Assembly (NCBI RefSeq): GCF_910592395.1
Contig: NC_088316.1
Location: 8,182,001-8,246,000, forward strand
Reading direction: 5' to 3'
DNA from: Lineus longissimus
Lineage: Eukaryota > Nemertea > Pilidiophora > Heteronemertea > Lineidae
Length of the DNA stretch: 64,000 nt
The position numbers and the translations under genes are program-made. The notes under the pieces were generated by a model that was given only the letters and a program-made list of their open reading frames with translations, was not told where the DNA came from and did no database searches. This document shows positions 31,487-44,020 of the stretch, piece after piece. Position 1 is the stretch's first letter, and every line of letters begins with the position of its first letter.

Positions 31487-34400
31487 CGAGAATGTAATCA
31501 CATTGTAGTCAAGGAGAAGGAATTGAGCGAGCAACTCCTACGATTAGCAGAATTTGATCAAGCTTGGATTGGAACTAAGTATCACTTCACCAAGCCTACG
31601 TCAGCTGAAGATGTCAAAGCGAAGGAAATTCTCGACAGCGGCACATACCTATGTGATGGTCATTTGTACATGCCAATACCTCTCGGAGATTCAGCCAAGG
31701 AGATACCGAACAACATAGGGTATGCACTGAAAAGACTTATGGGAGTCAAGGCGAAGTTGAAGAGAGGAAAGTTTGTCAAAGAAAACTTCACAGAGTACGA
31801 GGCCTACCGTGAACTGTTCCAGAAATACCGAGAAAAAGGGTATATAAGAAGGATTCCAAGAGATGAGATTGAAGCTGATGAGCCAGTGAATTACGTACCC
31901 TTTCATCATGTATACCACCCAGCGAAACCTGGTAAACTGAGGATAGTCTGGGATGCAGCTGCACGCTATGGAAACACCTGCTTAAATGACCATATCTATA
32001 CAGGAGAAGACAACATGAACTCATTGCTGGGCGTCCTACTTAGATTCCGGACGGGGGGAGAGATAGCATTCCAGGCTGACGTAAATGCTATGTTTAATAA
32101 GATCCTCATCACAAGGCAACATTGGAATTTGATGAGGTTCCTATCGTTCAAAGATGATGACTTGGATGCAGAACCTGAAGAATATCAAATCCTCCACAAT
32201 TTCTTTGGTGGTACCCATGCTCCTGCCCTAGCTGGATATGCTGTAAAGAAGACATGCATCGACAACAGAGATGATTTCCACCCAGAAACAATCAAGACGG
32301 GACTCAGAAACAGTTATGTAGATGACATACTTAAGTCTTTGGGGCCTGAGCTGGCAGTCATAGTCGTCTCAGAGATCTTCAAACTTTATGGCAAAACTGG
32401 ATTTGAGCTGGCCAAGTTTGTAACAACTGAGAGAAGTCTTCTAGAGTTGGTTAAACCAGAGCTTCAGGCACCTTCAATGAAGGAATCTTCCGATCTTGAG
32501 ATGGGATGTGAGCACGAAGAACGAGTCCTTGGTGTCAAATGGAATGTCACCGATGACACATTTGGTTTCAAAACAAGAGAAAACAAGAAGAGGGCTGCTT
32601 GGTAACATAGCCGCTATGTTCGACCCAGAAGGAAGTGTAGCCCCTGTGACGCTCATACCGAGGCAAATTCTACAAGATATAACAGCTAAGGGGTATGGCT
32701 GGGACGAGCCATTACCAGAGTTGGAAGCCACTCAAGTTCAGAAATGGCTGCAGTCAATACAGAAGTTGGCAGATTTCAAGAGAGAACGAGCAGTAGTACC
32801 AAAGGGATTTGGCAAGATAGTATCAAGAGAGTTGCATGCGTTCTCTGATGGCTCAGAGACAGGACTTGGATTTGAGATCTTCATAAAGTCGACCAACGAA
32901 GAAGGAGCATGTCACATCTCATTCCTGCTTGCAAAGGCCCTGGTAACTCCCACCAAGGTCAAGACGATTCCTAGGATTGAGCTGCAAGCCATGCTGCTGT
33001 CGATGAGGGGGGTCAAGTTTGTGATCAAAGAGTCGGATTGCAGCTTCCTTAGGATATATCAGTGGACAGACAGCTCGGCAGTTCTCATGATGGTCCAGAA
33101 TTCCAAGAGACGCTTTTTGCCTTTTGTAGCAAACAGGCTGCAGGAAATTAGAGATCTAAAGGAGGAGCTGAAAATCGAGATCCGTCATGTCCCAGGAGAG
33201 ATGAACCCGGCCGATGTATGTAGTCGAGGGTTGACTGTGGAGAACTTTCTGAGACATGAACTGTTCCACCATGGGCCTAGTTTTCTGCAGAACACTGAGG
33301 AGGATTGGCCAAGTATGCCGAAGATTGGGAGTCTCCCTGACGACCATCCAGAAGTGAAGAAGGATGTGACTGTTACAGTTCTGGCTACAGAAGTTAAGGA
33401 GGACCCCCTGATGAAGTTAGTACATCACCACTCTAGCTGGGCAAAGTTGAGAGTGGCAGTAGCATGGTTAATACGCTTCATCATATGGAACAAGGACACT
33501 CGCCTTGGACGCAATGCAGTCAACTACACCGGGTTGAAAGGCAGGATTAAAGGAAGTGAAATTCAAGATGCTGGTGAAGCAATAGTTCGATATGTTCAGT
33601 GACAGGAATTCAGCAGCGAGATCAAGAAATTGGGGAACGTTGGTCCAAAAATGAAGCATAGTCAATTCCAGAAGCTTTGCCCATTCATCGACCCCAAGGG
33701 ATCACTGAGAGTTGGAGGCCGTCTTTCTGAGTCGAGTTTGCCATACAACAGGAAACATCAGCTACTTCTGCCAAACAGTCATCACCTGACAATGATCATA
33801 GCCAGATACTACCATGAGTCATACATGCACGCCCCACCGAAGACCTTACTGTACATGATCAGGAAACATTATTGGATCATCCACGGGACAAGGCTGAGCT
33901 ACAAGATACAGGAGACATGCAAAACATGCATTCAGACAGTCGCATTACCCAAGGAGCAAGTACAAGGAACTCTGCCAGTCTCCAGGGTCGCTGTTGGTAG
34001 TGCATGGCTGCACACAGGATGTGACATAATGGGTCCTATACTCAGCAAGATGGGACGCAGCACGCCAAAACGGTACATCCTGGGACTGGTGTCATTTCCA
34101 ATCAAGGCCGTTCATTTCGAAGTCTTGCCCAATATGACCGTGCCTGCATTCCTCAACGCTCTAAGAAGATTCATTGCCCGTCGATCCAGGCCCCAGAAGC
34201 TGTCGACTGATTGTGCTGGGACGTTTGCGGCAGGGATAAAGGAACTGAATGAACTTCAAGATGTCTACAACAACTCAGCAGTAGAAGATTTCTTGAGACA
34301 GAAGGAAATCTCCTGGGTCCCGAACATTCCCAAGGCATCGAATCGGAATGGTCTCTTTGAAAGGCCATTCAGGTCACTGCGAAGAGCCCTCCTAAGAACG

Positions 34401-34913
34401 TTAAAAGACAGGACGCCAACAGAGGACCAGCTGATGACGATCGTTGCTGAATGTGAGTTCCTCTACAATAGTCGTCCTCTATGTGCTCAGAGCAACAGCC
34501 CTGACGACATACAGCCGTTAACGCCAAACGATCTCCTCAATCCAGAACCAGCTGCAGCCTATACTCCAGGGGTATTTGTCGACCGTGACTTGATGGTTCG
34601 CAACCACTTCCGTCAAGTCCAAGCCATGGTCGACATTTTCTGGCATCGATTTCGTCTCGAGTACTTGACCTCACTGCAAGAGAGGACAAAACAGCTCAAG
34701 GAAACACGTAACTTCCAAGTTGGCGACGTCGTTCTACTCGTCGAAGACATGAAACTTGGACATCGAGGACATTACCCAATGGGACGAATCACCGCTGTAA
34801 ATCCGTCAACAGCAGACAACAACGTGCGAAAGGTGCAACTCAAGACAAGCAAGGGAACGTATGCCAGGCCAGTGAAGAGCATCGTACTACTGGAGGCTGA
34901 AGGAACGGACTAA
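31487..34913 (+). pseudogene. BEL/Pao Pol: reverse transcriptase, RNase H, integrase
   Basis: RT reads from 31487 in the same frame as the protease (an in-frame TGA at 31484 separates them) with HHVYHPAKPGKLRIVWDAA, FQADVNAMF and the catalytic YVDD in NSYVDDILKS (near 32315). A frameshift near 32570-32605 moves to RNase H (PRIELQAMLLS, WTDSSAVL). TGA at 33600-33602 then interrupts the frame, which resumes as integrase: RVGGRL, an HHCC-type zinc region (HYWI, CKTC), TGCDIMGPI and STDCAGTFA core, LFERPFRSLRRALLR with the likely catalytic glutamate, and the C-terminal LTPNDLLNPEP and VVLLVEDMKLG. The natural stop is TAA at 34911-34913. Both TGAs can be read as C-to-T changes of CGA. Confidence 0.9.
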
Positions 34914-35581
34914 CGTGTCGAAATATGAGCTACTCACGTCAATATTATATATTTGTGTCAGGAATATGCGGACACTAATGAGACTAAAACGAGTCTCATC
35001 CAAACGTAAACTGAACTACAAGGATTGCACAATTCAGAAATAATTTGGTGGTGCATATAATGCCTGCATCACATCTTGCTCGCGATAAACTGGAACTGTG
35101 CCGAGGGGCATAATAATCCCCTGTTCCAGTCTTCTTATTGTTGGGTTGGGCAGTCTACCCATTCCAACGCATTATCATATTTCTAAAGTTTCGCATAAGA
35201 CATCAAAACAATCCGCTGTTTCAATTGTCTTCTCTAGTTTGAGAGTGCGGATATAATCTATGTTGTGTTAAGAATTTATCTCAAAACGCGCCGTAATCAT
35301 TGCGCTTTGTGTCTGAATTGAGATTTCCATTGAGATTAATATTACTGCGCTTTAATTCGCATTCAGTGTTTGTTGGACTATATATCAGTATAAACTGATA
35401 TCTTCCTGATCATGGACTATATATCGGTATAAACTAATATCTTCCGAAGAGTGGACTATCTTTGTGTGAAATTTAATTCTTGTGAAGATTGTGCTGGAAT
35501 TTGGAAACTTGTCTTTTCCATAGGAATTTTGCAAAGATTTTTATTGATGTTGGAATCATCATTGTGATGATTCGGGGGGAG
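34914..35581. other. BEL/Pao 3' untranslated region
   Basis: Non-coding. It contains two similar segments (GGACTATATATC..TATAAACT near 35370 and 35413) and ends in the polypurine tract before the right LTR. Confidence 0.7.
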
Positions 35582-35870
35582 TGTAAATCTTTGTGGCAAT
35601 TTTTGGTAGGGTTTGCAGCCGCGAAGACGGCTCCGTCCGGCGCCCTCGGAATTGGTCCGGTGGCCAGGTGCTGCTGTTGTTGCGTGTGCGTTAGAAGACG
35701 GGAGGAAATGCTAAACCCAGAACAAATAACTGTTTTAAACCGTTTTTAAGAGAAAGAATGTAAGATCAGATGTGTCACGAGAGAGATCATTAAATCATTC
35801 ATTAAAGGTATAACGCGTTAAGAAGTTATTGATGACATTCGAGGCAGCAGCCACCACAACCAGAGTTTCA
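35582..35870 (+). repeat. BEL/Pao right LTR (289 bp)
   Basis: Same length as the left LTR with two substitutions; followed by the GGAAT duplication. Confidence 0.95.
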
Positions 35871-36350
35871 GGAATAACATTTTTTAATATACAATGTGAC
35901 ATTTTATGAAGTCTTTCTGCATCTATATAAGTTATTGTAAGTGGCAGTTTCATTTTTTTCTTTCTCTTTTCCGATAATAGCTGCACGTTTGTCCTGAAAT
36001 TGAGTGCAAAATGCAATCTTGTAATGATAGATTGGGCATTGCAGCAAGACAGGCCTTTCATATTTGATCCTTAGTGATGAAATGGATTAATGAAGAATTT
36101 CCATTTCCTGTGGAAATGTCATTTTATTAGTTCATACCTACCCAGGTCAGACTTTTGCATGTGTACTCCATTCCGACACACCCGAGGAAGAAATAATCTA
36201 TTTATAATAGAAATCTCTTAGCTAGTTCGCTTAGCTACACCTAGGCGGCGCCCCTATACAGCCTCTGCCTCGTGTGAGCCGCCATCACTAGTACTTATTA
36301 CTCGAGCGCACCGAGTAAGTCCCGTTGCTGTGGGGACAGGCAGGGCGGGT

Positions 36351-36447
36351 AGTCTGACCTGGGTAGGTATGAACTAATAAAATGAACTTTCAACAGGAAA
36401 TGGAAATTTTATGTCGTTCATACTCTACCCAGGTCAGACTTTTGCAT
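36351..36447. repeat. DIRS internal complementary region
   Basis: The left half (GTCTGACCTGGGTAGGTATG..AATAAAATG) is the inverse of the left terminus and the right half (TTTTATGTCGTTCATACTC..GGTCAGACTTTTGCAT) is the inverse of the right terminus. The junction lies around GGAAATGGAAATTTTATGTC. Confidence 0.85.
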
Positions 36448-36956
36448 CGAATACCAACAACCAAAGGAAGGAGGGTAAACGGTGACTTACCATGTAGTGA
36501 AGTGAACTGTCTCCAAAGCTGCGCAGCAGAACCCAACAGGTGAGACCAGGGGACCCAGAGAAAGAATGCTTGGAGAAAACCCGGGCTAGAGGTCAACAGG
36601 CCCTTTGACAACAAAGGGAAGCATAACTGGGAAACCCACCCCCTCCTAGACGGGGACAAAACCACCTCAGCACGGTATAAGCTCAGCACATATCGTCAAG
36701 AGACACAATGTGGAAACAAAGTTTTTTTTTAAACAGAAGGAGAGCGCGCCCCAGAATAACATGGATCGGCCTCACTGACTAACTCTCAAAAGTCCTAGGC
36801 GGCTGAACCCTAGGACAGCTGGACGGGGCGAACATGCAGGCCCGAAGACCCGGCGACAGTCTATGGAACACCCCCCCCCCCCCCCGCTCAAAAAGGAGGG
36901 AGGACAAGACAGCCAGCAGGAGAGAAAATCGACTAGTGGTCTAGGCAGGGAAACAT

Positions 36957-37832
36957 CTAGACCACCTCCTGAGCAGCGACAACTGGACCAAGAGACAGCA
37001 TACCGTCTGTCAACTTGGAACAATCGCGCATATAATACTGGGAGAAGGTAGAGTGAGAACTCCACGTAGCCGCATCTAAGACCTCGTTCAGCGCCACTCC
37101 CTTATACTTGGCCCACGAAGTAGAAATGGCCCGAGTCTCATGGGCCGTAATGGTGCGTAGGCGGCGAAGCACTTGAGAAACGAGTGTCATAGAATAAGCC
37201 ATCCGGATGGTGGCCACCAACCATCTGGCAACCGTGGCTGCAGCTATCTCCCTAGTGAACCCCTCTCTATAAGACAAAAAGAGGCGCTTCCTGCCTAGGC
37301 GAACAGCAGGCTCCTCAGTCTTACTAGAATAGAACTTCAATGCCCGAACAGGACAGAGAGTTCTGTCCAGAAGGTCTCTAGAGACCGTAGCGGATAACGA
37401 CGGGATAAAAACCGGGTGCCTGGAGGTGTGCGGCGCCTGGTTTTTAGCCAGAAAGCCTGGGACAAATTCTAGGACCGCGCCCCTCTCAGTGAAAGCCAAT
37501 TTATCAAATGCTAAAGCATGGAGCTCAGACCGCCGCTGTGCCATGGCCAAAGCCACCAGGAAAACGGTCTTAAAGGTCAGATGTTTAAAATCTGCCTGAT
37601 GCATGGGCTAAAATGGAAATTTCATGAGAGCCCTTAAGACCACCGATAGGTCCCACTTGGGGGAGAGCTGAATGGAGCGAGGACGCTCCAAAGACATATT
37701 GCCAAGCAATGATGAAACAGCGTCATCCCAAGACGGTTGCCACGATTCAGTCAGCTTTCAGGTGACCGAATCGGCGGAGCGATAACCTTTCACTCCCTGA
37801 ACCGAAAACTTCCGGACCGAGAATAGAAAATT
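36957..37832 (-). pseudogene. DIRS tyrosine recombinase
   Basis: The open part (37604-36957) contains AMAQRRSELHAL (first catalytic arginine), TAHETRAIST with the HxxR pair, the TWSSHSTFSQ segment and the nucleophile tyrosine in QYYMRD. The catalytic set is therefore complete. Upstream, the N-terminal part of the same reading frame carries TGA and TAG stops (the latter just before the methionine at 37604), so the full protein is broken. This enzyme integrates the circular DIRS intermediate without a target duplication. Confidence 0.87.
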
Positions 37833-39557
37833 CAAGAGGTCGAGGAAGTTGGGAAGAGAGGGAGCGACCGGAGAAACTCCATGCTCCCGACATCAATCTT
37901 GAAAGACAGCCCACTTGCTATCGTATGAATCAAGGGTAGACTGTCTCTAAGGTTGGGTGACTTTACGGATAATGTCTTCCGAAAAGCCTCTCTCTCGAAG
38001 GAAATACCCGACAGCCTCCAGGCATGATGCCTGTAAAAAGAAGGGTCTTGATGATAGACCCGGCCGATTGGGTGATAAAGCAGACGGTCCCACGCCGGAA
38101 GGAGCTCCCAAGTGAGACGGCACAATGAGTCGGATCTCGTCCCCCACGTCTCCGAATATAAGCGACAGAAAGAAGGGTCCTGATGGTAGACCCGGCCTAT
38201 CGGGTGATATAGCAGGCGGTCCCACTCCGGCAATCTGCGGGGGTGGTCCGTCAGGAGCTCCAGCAACACCGGGAACCAAGCTTGGTTCGGCCAACAAGGG
38301 GCGATCAGGCAAAGCCTGACGCGCGATGAGGTGGTCAGGTCGCCCTCGTTCAGGTGAGCCCCCCATCCGAAGAGGGAGGCGTCCGTGAAGAGGGACATCT
38401 GGGGGGGGTAACGGACGGAGCTGCACCCCGCGGAGGAGCTCCGTCCCCGTCCCCCAGAACCTCCAAACGTCCTCCAGTAGCATGGAAGGGAGTGCTACTG
38501 CTCGATCGAGTGGGTCCGAGAAGGGGCGCCAACTCGAGAGTAGGAGCTGGAGGGGGCGCATATACAGGCGACCGAGAGGAACCTGGTCCGCCGCCGAATT
38601 GAGCAGGCCCAGCAGGGACAGGAACTGTCTGGCTGTGGCACTGTCTCGGCGACGGAAAGCCCGAATCAGAGACCGGATCTTGGTGACCCGGTCCTGAGGT
38701 GGGGACATGAGGCCCTCTCTGGTACGGAAACGTACTCCCACGAAGACAAAATCCTGAGACGGGTCTAGCTCGGATTTTTCTAAGTTTGTTATCCACCCGG
38801 CCTGGGTCGCGGTCTTGAGCAAGAACCGAGTCTGCTTGAGAAGACGGGGACGGGATTGGCAACGTAGCAGCCAGTCGTCTAAGTAGCAATGGAGCTTGAA
38901 GCCCAAAGCGTGAAACGGGGCGGCGAACGCCCTGACGACGGTTGTGAAAATAAGCGGGGCGGAAGCCAGGCCGAAAGGCAAGGCCTGAAACTGATAAATT
39001 TTGCCTTCGAAGTAAAAGCGAAGGAAATGTTGAAAGTCTGGATGGACTGGGATGTGAAAATACGCATCCTGTAAGTCCATGGGGACGGCCCAATCGTCGG
39101 GCTGCACCGCTGTTGCCACTGACCTGGTTGTTTCCATCCTGAAACTGGGTACCCTGAGGAACCGGTTCAGGCTGGACAGGTCTATGACCAATCTCCATTT
39201 TCCCGACTTCTTCGGAACCAAGAAGATATGGCTGTAAAAGCCCGGGGAGGAGTGGTCTTCCACCACCGTGACAGCCTCCTTCTGGAGGAGGGAGTTGACC
39301 TCGGACCGAAGGGCTTCGGCCCTGGCCGGGTCCACGGGGGGTATTACCGGGTGGGGAGTCAATGTCGTTGAGGGAGGATGGGCAAAATCGAGGCGAACCC
39401 CGTGCCGGAGCATGTCCGGGACTGGGGAGCCTTTTTGACACCATCCGACCCAAAAGGCTGCGAAATGGCGCAGTCTGCCCCCAACGATAGAGTCCGAGGG
39501 AGTGTCGCCTATTGGCGCCCGAGGAGAAGGTGACAAGTCACCGACGCCTGCCCCCAC
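37833..39557 (-). pseudogene. DIRS reverse transcriptase with truncated RNase H
   Basis: The RT region shows PGFYSHIFLVPKKSGKWRLV, the PMDLQDAYFHIPV palm motif, QALPFGLASAPLIF and the catalytic CYLDDWLL. The frame changes near 38370-38400 to one starting SLFTDASLFGWGAHL, the start of RNase H. Only eleven or so residues later it jumps to LIAPCWPNQAWFPVLLELL, which normally lies far downstream. Most of RNase H and the spacer after it have been deleted. A partial duplication of the downstream segment (LLYHPIGRVYHQDPSF twice) follows. The enzyme probably cannot complete minus-strand synthesis. Confidence 0.88.
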
Positions 39558-41816
39558 GACCCTTCCGCTGTTGTGGCTGGAAGGGGCGCTTGGGCTGGAG
39601 CCGCAGCTTCTGTCTGCCCTCGGGGACGAAAAGACCCGGAGGAGCCCTGCGAGGCCGAGGGCCCACGAGAGGCCGACACACCCCGGGGGCGTCTAAACTC
39701 CGGCTGACGTCCCTCAGCCCCTTGATGAGGAGGTCCCGGCGCTTCAGCACCGCGTTGGCTGCTTGTTAGGCAGCTAAGTAACTGGCATGTTGCAGTGACT
39801 GCTGTAGGGACATAGCCAGGATGCGTTGCTCATCCGTGGCGTCCGCAGCCAACGACCTGGAAAGGGCACAGAGCGTCAAGTCGGCGTACGATAACACCGA
39901 CTGCGTCTCCTTAGCCAGGGCCTCATCGTTCTTAGCATCCCTCATAGGAGCAGACGTGAGGACTTTCGGAACGACCAACCCGGCGAGCTGCACATCATCC
40001 CTCAGGGGGATGAGTGAGACCGGGTCGGTCCCCGACGGCGATACTCTATAGTATTCTGGCCTATACGAAGGACTGTGAGGGGAAGTGGCCGTGAAGCGCT
40101 TCCCCGCCTTCGTCCAGGCTCCCGGTCCAGTCGACGGCAAAGTCGAGACCAGGGAGCGCTGGTGGCCCCCGCAGGACGGCGCCGTGTCCCTAAGCGTTGA
40201 ATCGAGCCAATGGGAGGCTCTGATCAAGGCAGGGGAGGGGGGCAACTCATCGAGTGCCCGGTCCGGCACGGCAGCCAAGTCCGGCTGGTCGGCATCCCCG
40301 AAAAGATCGAAAGGAGCACGGCCGAGCGCGGGGTTGACCGGCGGGAGAGGACAATGCTCGGTCGGCACGAACTGCCGGACGAGCGCGCGAAGATCGCGCA
40401 TCCCAGCCACAATGGTGGGGTCCTCTGTTCCAGAGGGGCAGTCAGCCTGAGGGGCCTGCCCGATGGAAGATTGGGACTCATCGTATTGATAGTCGACCTC
40501 CATGGGGACTTGGGGCAGCTCAAAGGCCACTGGTCTCCCGGCCTGCTGCTGAGGGGCCCTATCTGAGAGATTTTTGGTCTCCAGATGGGCGGCCAAACTC
40601 TGCAGGACCTGACGCTGCTGGGCCGTAAGGCCCGGTGCGATAGGCCGGGGATCCTGTCTGGGCATACCTGGGGCAGACAGGGATGGCGGGGGGCTACTCA
40701 CCACAAAGGGGGTGGAGCTCAGACCCGCAGAACCAGACAGGGAGGGACGGGGTCGCACCGGCGAAATCGTGGGGCGAACCCTCCCGACGTCCGGACGGAC
40801 CCTAGGGTCTCTGGACCGGACGTAATGCCCCATTGTCGCACCCCTACCCCAGGGGGGTAGGTCACCTCCGTGCGAGACAAGAGGGGGCGGCAGAACAGGG
40901 GGGGTGACGCCCGAGTCTGCGGTAACCCACGGGGAGGCGGTCAACGTCCCCAGAAGGGGACGGAAACTGGGGTGAGCCGCCTGCCAGGCCTCATAACCCG
41001 ATGGGATACGCCCCGTCGCCTCAGAGCGGTCAGATGTGACGGTGTAATCTGAAGACACAGTCACAACCGAAGACACTGCCGGAGGCACATCCAACCCGGA
41101 GGAGGACGGGGGACGACCCAATGCCGCAGCAGGGGGGTCCCGACGGGGGAGGGCGGAGGAAACCCGGCCAGGTGGGGGCTTAGATGTAACTAAGGACTCC
41201 GTGGCCGGTAGCCGGAGGAGTTCCTGAATCAGGAGGTCTGCCTCCAGCGGGGTATGCTCGACGCCCAGGGGATCGGGACGCAAAGCGTCCAGAGTCCCGC
41301 TCACTACGACCCCCTGTGAAAGGGGGGAGGAGCCAATCTCCCTAGGGGGCGCCCCGATGAGGGGGTCACCGGCGCTCAACCTAGGAGAAAACTCGGGGGC
41401 ACACCTCCGAATGGAGGGTGCCCGGCCCGAGCCCCGGAGTCGGGCGCCGAAACGGCGCCAGAGCTCCGGGGGCCTCGCCCCCGCTGAGAAGAAACAGCGG
41501 AGGGGGACTTAGAAGAGGCCACACCAGACTTTCTGGGGCCTCTCCGGGTCGGCTTCTGCTTCTTCGACGGCCGAGGGGCCGGAGAAGCAGAAGGCAGCGT
41601 CCCGGCAGCGGACGAAACCGCAGTCGCAGAGTCCGACGGGGCGGACTGGCGAGCCGGGGACGAACCGGGACGGGGACTAATAATCCCCGATACACCGGCA
41701 CCCGGGCACCTGAATACCCAGAAGGGTAACAGGCCCAATAAGAGGGCTGGAAAGCCCAATAATGACAAGAAAGACGCTAACAAGAGCGGCAGAGCCAGCA
41801 TCTTGAGAGGCCACAC
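39538..41816 (-). pseudogene. DIRS Gag-like protein
   Basis: A proline/serine/arginine-rich frame of 537 codons (41379-39766) is followed, after an in-frame TAA at 39766-39768, by a continuation to about 39538 (LKRRDLLIKGL, ending in a basic RPFQPQQRKGRGG tail). A separate frame at 41816-41376 likely forms the N-terminus after a frameshift. It has the composition and position of DIRS Gag. GC content is higher than in the rest of the window. Confidence 0.7.
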
Positions 41817-42233
41817 AAAAGAAGTGAACGATAAGAAAAACTTATATTTATTTGGTCACGTGACGGGAGCCTGGAGCGAGAAAATTTTTGGGCGAACGGC
41901 GAAGAAAAAGCGTTCTAAAGTGGCGAAATCAGGGAAAGATGGGTAAAGGAATGGTCTCACCCGCTTCCTGAGATCGACAGCTCCAAACGGACGTCCGGGG
42001 GAGGATCCTTCTCGATACTGTCACGGAGAATTCGACGCAAACAGCAGCAGAAAAAGTACAGGCAATATGGCGGCTTGCACGGTTGATGGGCTGTACAGGG
42101 GCGCCGCCTGGACGTAGCCTTGTGAACTGGCTGGTTATTTTTCTAATGTAATTAGTTAAATAATTCCTCGGGTAGATCCGATATGAGTACATATGCAAAA
42201 GTCTGACCTGGGTAGAGTATGAACGACATAAAA

Positions 42234-43436
42234 TCTAATAAAGACATCTCACCTGGTCTGTTGAGCGTTTGAACGATTTATACATTAATTCCATATGATT
42301 TTATTCCTTCAAATCATCGCTTCACAATTAACAAAAGTGACAATATGTTTTTGCGTAATTTACACTTTTTCCCCCTGGCGAGCTGAATTTCAGTCGAATC
42401 GCGCTGAATTCTCTGTCAGGTACATATCTTGTGATGTTCTTTCTGATGGCCAGATTTGAAGTGTCTAGGTCTTACGGTAACAAAATCCCAGATTTTGTCC
42501 ACGGACTGATTTATGGATGGAAGGATGGACACCATTCGAATAGCTATTGGACTAGCTCCGCTGACTTTGTCAGCTGAGCTAAAAAATGCTCAGTGCAGGT
42601 CAATTTCCGGGCCGCATATTAACTCTTGCCTTCAGGAGAAATCAAATTTGCGCGATTTGCAGCACAACCTTTGTCACGTAAGTGTTGGACGTTACGCACG
42701 ACGTCAACTCACAGTGGGAATGAAGTAGGCCGACATTTGACATCAGAACACATTTTCAACAATGGAAAAATGCTGCTGGGATCGGGTTATATTTCCCAAA
42801 AATCATTGCGAAAATGCAATGAGCGAAAGACCCAAAACTGTGGAAAATCAATCTTAAAAACCCAATGAAAAAACTGAAGATCACACAGGCTTATGTGAGG
42901 GAGTTAGGTGATAAACTGATTTTTTGGCAGTCTGCATGCATTCTGTCGAATTTGGCAAAAATCATGGATAAGATCAGTACAATTATTTTCTGGCAGGGAA
43001 ACATATGTTGTTTGAATTGCTAGCCCAGTGACATTGATAAGATATATATCATTCATCGCTGTGATGAAAACACTGATATATGAATAGATCTAAACCAAAA
43101 TCTCAACTTGAAGCATTCGAAGGTTGACTATCACACTATCTTTGATGACTTATATACATGTACACCAGTATATACTTTGAATTTGTTTCCATTTGATCAG
43201 GTACAGCTTCCGATGGCAAAATCAATTACCAAAGAAAGCCGCCAACTTGGTGGCCGAAAGATGTGCCATTCGCTCGCATATATTACGAGATTTAGGACGA
43301 AGGCGGAGTTGTTAAAGCAGCCCTAGCAGGGTATCAGTTCAACAGAGAACAGGGCTCATCATATGTGAGTCGGAGTCAGGTATCTTTATCAAAAAACTCA
43401 TTGCTGACTTAGGGAAGTTTAGAACATAACAACTTA
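42234..43436. other. Repeat fragment and unassigned sequence
   Basis: Bases about 42370-42590 resemble 59830-60015: both include a GGTTACAAAATCCC/ACAAAATACCC stretch, a GGAAGGATGG(A)CACCATTC segment and the end GCTGACTTTGTCAGCTGAGC. A possible exon (about 43200-43325 on the plus strand, after an AG) encodes VQLPMAKSITKESRQLGGRK and is unrecognised. Confidence 0.5.
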
Positions 43437-44020
43437 GGCGAGACTTTTTTTATTAGTTGGTGCTCGGATTTTTGGAGGAATGCATTTTTGAGGAGGACGA
43501 AAAACAAAAACAAAAAAAAATGTTTTTTTCCAAAGATTTCGTGGTCTCGAAAAAATGATAGGATTTCTCAAAGTCGGAGGGAAGGATAAAAATAAAGAAT
43601 TTTCCTAAAAAATGTAGTGCATTTGCACATATTGAACAGTCAGCACCCAGACTCATAACAATAGACTGGTTCTCGTCAAAATATCTACTGTGGATGCATT
43701 AGGAAAGGACAAGAACCAGTCTAGGTCTGGCAGAGCTGGTCTGGCATTCACAATTTCGATTCGAATGATCAATCCGACGAAGCTAATTTTAATTCAATCA
43801 TGTCGAATTTTGATTTTGAAAAAAATATTTTTGATCTTTTAAGTTACTGTCGGGCGTCGGAGCTCAAAATAAATAAAAAAAATATTTTTTTTTTGTAAAA
43901 TCGGTAATGTTCGAATCGTCGGATCCGAGACTGGCTAGATATAAAAAAAAATTTGTTTTCTTATTTCGGAAATCGGGAGGTCGGCGGATCCGAGCAACAA
44001 CAAATAAAAAAAGTCTCGCC
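43437..44020. mobile_element. 584-bp MITE, TTA duplication (Harbinger-like)
   Basis: Ends are GGCGAGACTTTTTTTATT and its inverse, with further pairing into GCTCGGAT. TTA occurs at 43434-43436 and 44021-44023. The inside is very A/T-rich with long A and T runs and an internal hairpin (AGACTGGTTCTCGTC / GACAAGAACCAGTCT near 43664-43724). No coding sequence. Confidence 0.85.

Larger units (their letters stand above)
27907..35870 (+). mobile_element. Full-length BEL/Pao LTR retrotransposon (7,964 bp), GGAAT duplication
   Basis: Two 289-bp LTRs (27907-28195 and 35582-35870) bound Gag and Pol sequences. GGAAT flanks both sides (27902-27906 and 35871-35875), the expected 5-bp duplication. The right LTR is preceded by a polypurine tract TTCGGGGGGAG. 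The LTRs differ at only two positions, so insertion was recent. Despite this the coding region has two frameshifts in Gag, one in RT/RNase H, and two in-frame TGA codons. Confidence 0.95.
36096..42233 (-). mobile_element. DIRS-type tyrosine-recombinase retrotransposon (about 6.1 kb)
   Basis: The element reads on the minus strand: Gag at the high-coordinate end, then RT/RNase H, then tyrosine recombinase. Inverted terminal repeats pair about 36120-36270 with about 42080-42233 (GTTCATAC..TACCCAGGTCAGAC, TTTTGCAT, GGCGGCGCCCCT). An internal complementary region at about 36351-36447 joins the complement of both termini, the layout used by DIRS elements to close a circular intermediate. No target duplication is expected. 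Coding lesions and an internal RNase H deletion make it defective. Confidence 0.92.

Noticed and set aside
38350-39453. 367-codon minus-strand ORF over DIRS RT
   Set aside because: Overlaps the RT frame, proline/serine-rich shadow without RT motifs.
40085-41052. Plus-strand GC-rich ORFs in DIRS Gag
   Set aside because: Antisense shadows of Gag; no independent motif.
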